Part shown: in pieces, positions 1-5,015 of the stretch | Position numbering within the stretch: position 1 is the stretch's first letter | Layout: every line of letters begins with the position of its first letter | Assembly: GCA_040006575.1 (NCBI GenBank) | Contig: JBDTWS010000228.1 | Coordinates: 1-5,015 of the forward strand | Direction: 5' to 3' | Origin: UKL13-2 sp040006575 | GTDB taxonomy: Bacteria > Pseudomonadota > Gammaproteobacteria > Burkholderiales > Usitatibacteraceae | DNA length: 5,015 nucleotides | The notes under the pieces: generated by a model | What the model was told of the DNA's origin: nothing | The model's input: the letters and a program-made list of their open reading frames with translations, nothing else | The model's database searches: none | Translations under genes and position numbers: made by a program

Positions 1-614
1 ACGCACGAAAGCCTGTCTGGTACGTCATGCCGGGTGGTTGCTGGAACGCAGCCGGCGATGTGTTTAGCGGTCCGCTTTACCAGCCCCTGGGTTCGCCCTA
101 CATGGACTACGATGCGCACCAGTTCCAAGCCAGGCCAGCAGCAGGCGAAGCCACCATCAGTTACCAATCCAATGCGAACGCGATACTGTCGTATGTGATT
201 GATGGCAATGCAGGCACCAAGACACTTGAGCCGCAAAACTTCGGCGTGGTCGACAACAAGCCCAAGCTGGCGGTTGGCGATCTCTGGTGGGGTGGTGAAG
301 ATGAAAACGGCTGGGGTGTGAACATAGTGCAGCAAGGCAGCAGTCTGTTTGTCACCTGGTACACCTACGACAGCGAAGGTCAAGTCAGCTGGTATGTGAT
401 GCCGGCGGGAACTTGGGATGGCACGATCTACGCCGGCACTCTCTATCGCACACGAGGCTCGCCATGGGTGGGCCATGTCTATGACGCCTCGTTGTTGCAA
501 GTCGTCCCAGTCGGCACACTGAGCCTCAACTTTATCGACCAGGGGCTGGCCACGATGACATATCCGCTGGCGTCGGCCACGCAAACGAAAGTGATCGTGC
601 GGCAGCCGTTTTGA
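1..614 (+). CDS. C-terminal part of a tandem-repeat Trp/Tyr-rich protein of unknown function (5' partial)
   Basis: The reading frame is open from base 3 (Ala-Arg-Lys-Pro-Val-Trp-Tyr) to the TGA at 612-614, so the gene begins before the window. The ATG at 27 lies inside a conserved WYVMP motif and is not the real start. The visible 203 residues hold two related units. The first, truncated, starts with VWYVMPGGCW and continues with SGPLYQPLGSPY. The second runs from about residue 90 (GDLWWGGEDENGWGVNIVQQ) through LFVTWYTYD, SWYVMPAGTW and AGTLYRTRGSPW to the C-terminus. The WYVMP motifs are 124 residues apart. From general knowledge, domains of the type GWGVN..QQG..LF.TWYTYD..G...WYVMP occur in many proteobacterial, often secreted or surface, proteins with no assigned function. 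No catalytic motif or membrane segment is visible, and the N-terminus that would show a signal peptide is missing. It converges on the minus-strand genes and is probably unrelated to them. Confidence 0.85.
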   Translation, partial: ARKPVWYVMPGGCWNAAGDVFSGPLYQPLGSPYMDYDAHQFQARPAAGEATISYQSNANAILSYVIDGNAGTKTLEPQNFGVVDNKPKLAVGDLWWGGEDENGWGVNIVQQGSSLFVTWYTYDSEGQVSWYVMPAGTWDGTIYAGTLYRTRGSPWVGHVYDASLLQVVPVGTLSLNFIDQGLATMTYPLASATQTKVIVRQPF

Positions 615-618
615 CAAG

Positions 619-634
619 CTCCGCTACACCGGAG
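619..634 (+). terminator. Possible weak hairpin in the convergent gap
   Basis: CTCCG (619-623) and CGGAG (630-634) form a perfect 5-base-pair stem around the loop CTACAC, five bases after the stop of the + strand gene. It sits between two convergent genes (stops at 614 and 692), where a shared terminator would be expected. No T-run follows on either strand, so intrinsic termination is uncertain. A second tiny hairpin, GCGT-CCTC-ACGC, lies at 673-684. Confidence 0.25.
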
Positions 635-691
635 TCACTTGGCGGCCACGTGCGATCGCTGCACTGCTTGCGGCGTCCTCACGCGAGCCAG

Positions 692-1381
692 CTAGCGCTG
701 GAGATTGATCGTTTTCCAGCCGCGCACCGCAACTTCCTTCGCCAGTTTCATATCCGGATCGACTGCCACCGGAAAGTTCACGCAGGAAAGCAACGGCAGG
801 TCATTGATCGAATCACTGTAGAACGTCGCCTCGGCCATCAGCGATTGCGGCCAGCCGCGTTCGTCCAGCCATTGCGTCAATCGCGTGACCTTGCCTTCGC
901 GCATGTTGAGCACACCGAGCGCCTTTCCGGTGAATACCTCATCAACAATTTCGATTTCGATTGCAATCAGGTTCTCAATTCCCAACTCGCGCGATGTGAG
1001 CTCGGTGGTGAACCGGTTGGTCGCCGTGGTCAGGATCAATTCATCGCCTTGCGCGCGATGCATTTCCACCAGCTTGCGGGCGTCGTCCGACAGGCGCGGG
1101 CGAATATCTTCTTCGAGGAATTTGCGGCGCAGTATTTCGCCGTCGGCCAGCGCAATGCCTTTGAGCAACGAGACATAGAACTCGCAAAATTCGTGCGCCG
1201 TCGCAGTTCCTGCCCGATAGCGCCTCTCCATGTCCGCGTTCGCCGCCGCGAAGATCGCGCGGTCCAGCCGCCCCTCTGCAATCAGGAAATCGCACCACAG
1301 CACATCGGTATCGCCGGTGAGCAGCGTGTTGTCCAGGTCGAACAGCGCCAGGCGTTTCGGTGGCGAGGCTGACCCCGTCAT
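692..1381 (-). CDS. HAD-superfamily subfamily IB hydrolase (SerB-like phosphatase)
   Basis: The product is 229 residues, a normal length for the HAD-IB family (phosphoserine-phosphatase-like; many are annotated only as HAD-IB hydrolases). Motif I is LFDLDNTLL with nucleophile Asp15 and general acid/base Asp17. Motif II is the ILTTAT stretch with Thr118/Thr119. Lys164 in the REGK stretch is a plausible motif III lysine. Motif IV is YSDSINDLP with Asp190 and Asp194 as Mg2+ ligands. A helical cap lies between motifs I and II, about residues 25-100. The C-terminal VAVDPD...RGW stretch is typical of this subfamily. I chose the ATG at 1381 because it overlaps the aldehyde dehydrogenase stop as ATGA, which implies translational coupling, and because motif I then begins at residue 13. 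An upstream ATG at 1477 would put 32 extra residues inside the neighbouring gene. It is the last gene of the minus-strand operon. A soluble phosphatase acting on a small phosphate ester is likely; the substrate is unknown. Confidence 0.93.
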   Translation of the reverse strand: MTGSASPPKRLALFDLDNTLLTGDTDVLWCDFLIAEGRLDRAIFAAANADMERRYRAGTATAHEFCEFYVSLLKGIALADGEILRRKFLEEDIRPRLSDDARKLVEMHRAQGDELILTTATNRFTTELTSRELGIENLIAIEIEIVDEVFTGKALGVLNMREGKVTRLTQWLDERGWPQSLMAEATFYSDSINDLPLLSCVNFPVAVDPDMKLAKEVAVRGWKTINLQR

Positions 1382-2751
1382 GGCTGGCGCAAATGCCAGG
1401 CCTTGGGCCGTGTGAACGCCTGTATGCCATAGGTCGACAACGTGAGCCCCACGCCCGAATCGCCGCGCCCGGACCACGGCAGGCGCGGGCTGACGCGGTC
1501 ACAGCAATTCCAGTAGACCGAACCAGCGTTCACCCGCGACAACAACGCTTGCGCTTTTTCCGCATCGCGGGTGAAGACGCCAGCGGTCAATCCATATCGC
1601 GTGTCGTTCATGAGGTCTATCGCTTCATCGTCGCCGGAAACCCGCTGGATACCGATCAGCGGGCCGAAACTTTCCTCGCGCATCAATTCCATGTCGTGAT
1701 TTGCGTCGGCAAGCACGGTAGGCTCGAACCAGTTGCCCGCCTGCGTGATGCGGTGCCCACCCACCAGCAGGCGCGCACCTTTGCTCACTGCATCTTCAAC
1801 CTGCCGGTCCAGCACATCCAACTGCGGCGATCGTGTGATGGCGCCGATGTAGGTTGCGTCGTCCATGGGATCGCCGATCTTGAAACCATGCACCGTGTCG
1901 ACGAAGGCCTGCACAAATTCGTCGTAAATTTTTTCATGCACATAGATGCGCTCGACCGAACAGCAGCTCTGGCCGGTGTTGTACATGGCGCCATCGGCCA
2001 ATGATTCGGCGGCGACTTTCACGTCTGCATCGGCGCGCACATACGTGGGATCCTTGCCGCCCAGTTCGAGCTGCAGGCGCGTCATGCGCGGCCCGACGAT
2101 GGATGCGATCTTCGCACCCGTTGCATACGAGCCCGTGAAAAAAACGCCGTCGAGTTTTTGGTCCAGCAGCGCTGCACCCACTTCTCCCGTGCCGATGAGT
2201 GGGATGAATACGTCTTTCGGTATGCCGGCTTCGTGCAGCAGGTGCGCGATGTGCCAGCCCGTCAGCGTTGCAAATTCGGAGGGCTTGTACAGCACCGCAT
2301 TGCCGGTGAGCAATGCCGGTACGAACACGTTGCCGCCGACGAAATAGGGGTAGTTCCACGCCGATATATTGCCGATGACTCCCAGCGGCTCATGCGCGAT
2401 GCGCTCGGTCATGCCACCTTCGCTCATCACCGTTTCCGCAGCGGTGGACGATTCCACCTGCGACAGGAAAAAATCGATGCGGCCCAGCAATCCGTTGATC
2501 TCATTGCGCGCTTGCCTGACTGGCTTGCCGACTTCGGAGGTCAGCGTTTGAGCAAGCGAATCCACTCGCTCGGCCAGCAGTGCGCGAAAACGAGTGATAC
2601 AGGCTTTGCGTTCGGCAAGCGCCGTCGCAGCCCACGCGGGCTGCGCTCCGCGCGCCCTGGCCGCCTTCGCGGCGACACTGGCGGCATCATCCGCGTCGAT
2701 CTCGACGATGAGCGCGCCGTTGGCGGGATTGAATATTTTCAGTTTGTTCAT
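1378..2751 (-). CDS. NAD(P)-dependent aldehyde dehydrogenase
   Basis: The product is 457 residues, close to the usual 450-500 of the ALDH superfamily, and should oxidise an aldehyde to a carboxylic acid in the cytoplasm. Visible motifs in order: SAWNYP with oxyanion-hole Asn133; YKPSE with cofactor-binding Lys156; FTGSYATG (205-212) of the Rossmann fold; LELGGK with general base Glu229; NTGQSC with catalytic Cys263; and ESFGP with cofactor-ribose-binding Glu360. The C-terminal loop reads PWSGRGDSG instead of the common PFGGxKxSG. The catalytic Cys is directly followed by Cys264, and a second vicinal pair sits at Cys416-Cys417. The start is the ATG at 2751, with GGA six bases upstream as a modest ribosome site, 29 bases after the alcohol dehydrogenase stop. 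The stop overlaps the HAD start by four bases. Pairing with an alcohol dehydrogenase suggests it oxidises that enzyme's aldehyde product. Semialdehyde or gamma-glutamyl-aminoaldehyde substrates are plausible but unproven. Confidence 0.96.
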   Translation of the reverse strand: MNKLKIFNPANGALIVEIDADDAASVAAKAARARGAQPAWAATALAERKACITRFRALLAERVDSLAQTLTSEVGKPVRQARNEINGLLGRIDFFLSQVESSTAAETVMSEGGMTERIAHEPLGVIGNISAWNYPYFVGGNVFVPALLTGNAVLYKPSEFATLTGWHIAHLLHEAGIPKDVFIPLIGTGEVGAALLDQKLDGVFFTGSYATGAKIASIVGPRMTRLQLELGGKDPTYVRADADVKVAAESLADGAMYNTGQSCCSVERIYVHEKIYDEFVQAFVDTVHGFKIGDPMDDATYIGAITRSPQLDVLDRQVEDAVSKGARLLVGGHRITQAGNWFEPTVLADANHDMELMREESFGPLIGIQRVSGDDEAIDLMNDTRYGLTAGVFTRDAEKAQALLSRVNAGSVYWNCCDRVSPRLPWSGRGDSGVGLTLSTYGIQAFTRPKAWHLRQP

Positions 2752-2780
2752 GCGGGTTCCGCTTGTTATTTTTCGGACTC

Positions 2781-3920
2781 TTACAGCGCCAGTGCAAACA
2801 GCCGCGAGAAATCATCCGCCGTGCAGGGCCGCGGATTGGTCTGGTGGCAGATGTCGGTCGTGGCAATTTTTACAAGGCGCGAGAGGTGCTCATCTTTCAC
2901 GCCAACCGCGGAAAGGTTCGCGGCGATGCCGATCTCGGCCTTGAGTTTTTTTAGCCACGGCACAAAGGCGGCGCCACCGCCCTGTACACCGGCAACGTGC
3001 GCAAGCTCATCGAACTTTGCGGGTACTGCCTCGATATTCCATGCCATGACGGTGTCGATCATCAGTGCGTTCGCCAGTCCGTGATGCAGGTCGCATACCG
3101 TTCCCAGCGCATGCGCGCACGAATGCACCGCACCGAGATCCTTCTGGAACGCAATTGCGCCCATCATCGAACTCATCATCATGTCGGCGCGGGCATTAAT
3201 GTTTCCCGGCTCACGCACGGCGGTGACCAGCGCGCGCGCCGCGATTCGCGTGCCTTCCAGCGCGATGCCGTCACACAGCGGATGGTACGCGGGCGAAAGA
3301 AAGCTCTCGACGTTGTGCGTGAGGGCGTCCATGCCGGTGGCGGCGGTAACGTGCGGTGGCAATCCCAGCGTCAATTCAGGATCGGCAAACACCACTTTCG
3401 CCAGAATCAGGGGCGAGAAAATCACTCGCTTCACATGCGAGTCTTCCTCGCTGATCACGCTGCTGCGCCCTACTTCGCTGCCGGTTCCCGAGGTCGTCGG
3501 CAACGCGATGAAATGCGGCAGTGGCTGATCGATGGCGCGCACTTTCGGATGATCCCAGACGTATTCCATGACATCACCCGGATGCGTGGCCATGAGGCCG
3601 ACAACCTTGGCGACGTCGAGCGCGGCGCCACCGCCAATGCCGACCACGCAATCCGCGTTATGCGCCTTGTATGCCGCCGCGCCGTTCATGACCTGGCTGC
3701 CGGTGGGATTGCCCCAGATGCCGGCGTACACCGCCGGCGCAAGACCGGCCGAGTTCAGCGCGTCGGTCATCTCGGCGATCAGTGGCAAAGCACCAAGGCC
3801 TTTATCGGTGACGATGAGCGGACGTTTCAATCCCATGCTGTTGAGATGATCGCCCACCAGCTTGCGGGCACCGGGGCCGAAATGGATGGTGGTGGGGAAG
3901 GAGAATTTGGTGATGGTCAT
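2781..3920 (-). CDS. Iron-containing (group III) alcohol dehydrogenase
   Basis: The product is 379 residues, typical of the Fe-ADH family (FucO, YiaY, 1,3-propanediol and 4-hydroxybutyrate dehydrogenases), which interconvert alcohols and aldehydes with NAD(P). The N-terminal dinucleotide domain carries GIGGGAALDVAK (94-105) and PTTSGTGSEVG (141-151). The family's usual GGGS is GGGA here (Ala99). Metal ligands match FucO by pattern and spacing: Asp198 and His202 in GMDALTH, His266 in VHSCAHALG, and His280 in HHGLANA. His270 matches the conserved FucO His267. The ATG at 3920 is preferred over one at 3971, because GAGA lies six bases before it and family members begin near the FxFPTxIxFG stretch, here at residues 6-15. 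It is the first gene of a tight operon with the aldehyde dehydrogenase 29 bases downstream, which suggests a two-step alcohol-to-acid oxidation. The alcohol cannot be deduced; an amino alcohol or its gamma-glutamyl derivative would fit the adjacent synthetase gene. Confidence 0.95.
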   Translation of the reverse strand: MTITKFSFPTTIHFGPGARKLVGDHLNSMGLKRPLIVTDKGLGALPLIAEMTDALNSAGLAPAVYAGIWGNPTGSQVMNGAAAYKAHNADCVVGIGGGAALDVAKVVGLMATHPGDVMEYVWDHPKVRAIDQPLPHFIALPTTSGTGSEVGRSSVISEEDSHVKRVIFSPLILAKVVFADPELTLGLPPHVTAATGMDALTHNVESFLSPAYHPLCDGIALEGTRIAARALVTAVREPGNINARADMMMSSMMGAIAFQKDLGAVHSCAHALGTVCDLHHGLANALMIDTVMAWNIEAVPAKFDELAHVAGVQGGGAAFVPWLKKLKAEIGIAANLSAVGVKDEHLSRLVKIATTDICHQTNPRPCTADDFSRLFALAL

Positions 3921-3926
3921 GGTGGA

Positions 3927-3930
3927 TCTC
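3927..3930 (-). promoter_or_regulatory. Ribosome binding site deciding the alcohol dehydrogenase start
   Basis: Read on the minus strand, GAGA ends six bases before the ATG at 3920. It is a short Shine-Dalgarno match, but well placed. It supports the 3920 start over the upstream in-frame ATG at 3971. Confidence 0.5.
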
Positions 3931-4002
3931 GTTGTTGGGTAACTGTATTTCTGATGTTGAAACTCCAGCACTGGGGCGGGTTACGGGACAAAAATGACTG
4001 GA

Positions 4003-4032
4003 GAAGGCCGCCAAACGGCGTTCTACGCCTTC
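4003..4032 (-). promoter_or_regulatory. Overlapping, mutually exclusive hairpins in the dehydrogenase leader
   Basis: One fold pairs GAAGGC (4003-4008) with GCCTTC (4027-4032) and CGCC (4009-4012) with GGCG (4017-4020). A competing fold pairs GGCGT (4017-4021) with ACGCC (4025-4029) around a three-base loop. Both use 4017-4020, so only one can form at a time. If the transcript for the alcohol dehydrogenase starts upstream, these would lie in its leader about 85-110 bases before the ATG. No U-tract or known riboswitch pattern is visible, so a regulatory role is only a possibility. Confidence 0.2.
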
Positions 4033-4053
4033 CATCGTTTTCCGCCGCCCACC

Positions 4054-4140
4054 GTTCGTGCTGAGCCTGTCGAAGCACATGGCGGGCTGAAGTATCACCT
4101 TAACCAGCCCACTCCACCCTTCGACAGGCTCAGGGCGAAC
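4054..4140. repeat. Inverted pair of REP-like palindromic elements
   Basis: The left arm (4054-4078) carries CTGAGCCTGTCGAAG at 4061-4075. The right arm (4117-4140) carries the exact reverse complement at 4119-4133. GTTCG (4054-4058) and CGAAC (4136-4140) extend the pairing after a two-base mismatch. Each arm also folds weakly on itself: GTGCT/AGCAC in the left, CCCT/AGGG in the right. The 43-base centre (4076-4118) has an inner GGGCTG/CAGCCC stem (4084-4089 with 4105-4110). From general knowledge, elements with this CTGAGCCTGTCGAAG core are dispersed between genes in many proteobacterial genomes and behave like REP/BIME sequences. Placed just after the synthetase stop, it could stabilise or terminate that transcript. 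Confidence 0.75.
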
Positions 4141-4190
4141 GGATGCAAGTGGACAAGCCGCACAAAAAGCGTTGCATTCGGCTTTTCAAA

Positions 4191-4236
4191 CTCCGCTTCA
4201 AATAATTTCAAAGCCTCCGCCTCAAATAATTTCAAA
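4191..4236. repeat. 24-base tandem duplication covering the synthetase stop codon
   Basis: Two 22-base copies, 4191-4212 and 4215-4236, differ at one position and repeat with a 24-base period. A degenerate further half copy (TTCAAA then CTCCGC) begins at 4185. On the minus strand the copy inside the gene encodes the last residues Phe-Glu-Ile-Ile and the TGA at 4222-4224. The copy outside repeats the same FEII-stop in the same frame, ending at a second TGA (4198-4200). Confidence 0.85.
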
Positions 4237-5015
4237 ATACCGCTTCATCTCCCAATCCGTCACTCCATCCAGCCACTGGCGCCACTCCCATTCACGCGTC
4301 GCGGCAAAGTGGTCAACAAAATCATCGCCCAGCCAATCGCGCGCAATATCGGATTTCTGGAAATTGCGCGTGGTCTCGATCAGCGTGCGGGGCGCGCGGG
4401 GAATATTTTCGGCACCCTGGTTGGTGCCGGTGATCGGCGGCGCAGTAAGCTTCAGGCCTTTTTCCACCCCGTGCAATCCGGCAGAAATGACAGCGGCCAC
4501 AGCAAGATAGGGATTGATGTCGGCGCCGGGGCAACGCGTTTCCAGCCGCGTCGCTTTCGGGCTGCCAGATATCACGCGAAAACTCGCGGTGCGATTGTCG
4601 AGGCCCCAGGTGGGTTTCACCGGCGCCCAGAATCCATCCACCAGGCGCTTGTAACTGTTGATGGTGGGCCAGAACATCGGCGCGAATTCCATCAGGCAGG
4701 CTACCTGGCCGGCCAGGTAGCTCTCGAACAGCTTGCTCATCTTGCGCGGGCTTTTGGCGTCGAAGAACAGGTTGTTTTTACCGTCGGACAGGCTCTGGTG
4801 GATATGACCCGAGCAGCCCGGCAGGCCGTGGTGCGGCTTGGCCATGAAGCTGGGCATGATGCCGAAGCCGGCGCCGATTTCCTTGGCACCGGTCTTGAAC
4901 AGAATGGCGCGGTCGGCCTGCACCATTGCTTCGCTGAAACCTATGGCGGCCTCGTAGACGCCGGGGCCGGTTTCGGTATGCAAGCCCTCGATCGGTACAT
5001 CGAACGCCAGCATCT
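4222..5015 (-). CDS. Glutamine synthetase family protein, probable gamma-glutamyl-amine ligase (5' partial)
   Basis: The gene enters from the right edge; the 264 or so visible codons are the C-terminal catalytic half of a protein that is usually about 450 residues. Numbering from the Met at 5013, the signature HTETGPGVYE gives metal ligands Glu14 and Glu21. GCSGHIHQS gives His70, NSYKRL gives Arg123, TASFRV gives Arg146, and LETRCPGADINPYL gives Glu158 and Arg160. All match conserved glutamine synthetase active-site motifs. The NLYxLP-type motif carrying the adenylylated Tyr of ammonia-assimilating GlnA is absent, and the C-terminus ends VTDWEMKRYFEII. Both features point to the GlnA-like / PuuA class, whose studied members ligate glutamate to polyamines, ethanolamine or other amines using ATP. 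The downstream alcohol and aldehyde dehydrogenases support an amine or amino-alcohol catabolic role. The exact amine is unknown, and a true glutamine synthetase cannot be wholly excluded without the N-terminal half. Confidence 0.93.
   Translation of the reverse strand, partial: MLAFDVPIEGLHTETGPGVYEAAIGFSEAMVQADRAILFKTGAKEIGAGFGIMPSFMAKPHHGLPGCSGHIHQSLSDGKNNLFFDAKSPRKMSKLFESYLAGQVACLMEFAPMFWPTINSYKRLVDGFWAPVKPTWGLDNRTASFRVISGSPKATRLETRCPGADINPYLAVAAVISAGLHGVEKGLKLTAPPITGTNQGAENIPRAPRTLIETTRNFQKSDIARDWLGDDFVDHFAATREWEWRQWLDGVTDWEMKRYFEII

Larger units (their letters stand above)
3921..4221. other. 301-base non-coding gap between synthetase and dehydrogenase operon
   Basis: No convincing coding region is present. 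The gap separates two genes of the same strand, whereas the three downstream genes are nearly contiguous, so the dehydrogenase operon probably has its own promoter here. I found no -10/-35 pair or sigma-54 site good enough to call. A minus-strand TGATACT (RC of 4090-4096) resembles an extended -10 but has a poor -35. The gap holds, from the dehydrogenase outward, a CCAG-CA-CTGG half-palindrome (3965-3974), overlapping hairpins (4003-4032), an inverted REP-like pair (4054-4140) and a short tandem duplication (4191-4236). Confidence 0.7.

Noticed and set aside
652..659. GCGATCGC octamer, the core of cyanobacterial HIP1 repeats
   Set aside because: A single copy in a GC-rich window is expected by chance, and nothing else here suggests a cyanobacterium.
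3965..3974. CCAG-CA-CTGG palindrome near the dehydrogenase start as an operator
   Set aside because: Four-base arms are too short to distinguish from chance, and no second copy is nearby.
611..4064. Long open frames on the + strand opposite the HAD, aldehyde and alcohol dehydrogenase genes (611-1372, 1360-2004, 2158-3084, 2997-4064)
   Set aside because: Each is in exact codon register with the minus-strand gene it opposes, the usual shadow of GC-rich codon use. The translations are Arg/His-rich with no recognisable motif, while the minus-strand products carry complete catalytic motifs.
3802..4098. Minus-strand open frame of 98 codons covering part of the gap upstream of the alcohol dehydrogenase
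   Set aside because: It runs through one REP-like arm and into the dehydrogenase gene in the wrong frame. The product has no recognisable features.
4157..4182. GCCG...CGGC with an internal A-run, considered as an intrinsic terminator after the ligase
   Set aside because: The stem is only four base pairs with a long loop, and no T-run follows it in the direction of transcription.
4172..4510. + strand open frame of 112 codons over the ligase 3' end
   Set aside because: It is antisense to conserved glutamine synthetase motifs, has low-complexity Ser/Arg content and resembles no known family.

Overview
This looks like chromosomal DNA from a moderately GC-rich proteobacterium, most likely a beta- or gammaproteobacterium. 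I infer this from four things: the G+C-rich codon use, the inverted repeat with the core CTGAGCCTGTCGAAG common in such genomes, the Trp/Tyr/Gly-rich tandem domain of the first gene, and the metabolic gene set. No species can be named from the sequence alone. I see no rRNA, tRNA, CRISPR array, transposase or phage gene.

Layout. Positions 1-614 (+ strand) hold the 3' end of a gene for a repeat-domain protein of unknown function; its start lies off the left edge. A short convergent gap (615-691) follows. The rest is on the minus strand and reads right to left. First comes a glutamine-synthetase-family gene (4222-5015, 5' end off the right edge). Next is a 301-base non-coding gap (3921-4221). 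Then come an iron-containing alcohol dehydrogenase (2781-3920), an NAD(P)-dependent aldehyde dehydrogenase (1378-2751) and a HAD-IB phosphatase-like gene (692-1381). The last three are tightly packed: 29 bases separate the two dehydrogenases, and the aldehyde dehydrogenase and HAD genes share an ATGA overlap. They are very probably one operon.

How the genes may work together (inference). An alcohol dehydrogenase followed by an aldehyde dehydrogenase gives alcohol to aldehyde to acid. A neighbouring glutamine synthetase relative of the PuuA / gamma-glutamyl-amine-ligase type, without the usual adenylylation Tyr motif, suggests the substrate is an amine or amino alcohol that may be protected as a gamma-glutamyl amide. 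The HAD enzyme could release the free alcohol from a phosphate ester, or be a housekeeping passenger. This fits a catabolic route for an amino alcohol such as ethanolamine or aminopropanol, but no substrate can be proven from sequence.

The 301-base gap between the synthetase and the dehydrogenase operon is the most structured non-coding part. It carries an inverted pair of REP-like repeats, a 24-base tandem duplication that copies the synthetase stop-codon region, and a small set of mutually exclusive hairpins upstream of the dehydrogenase start.
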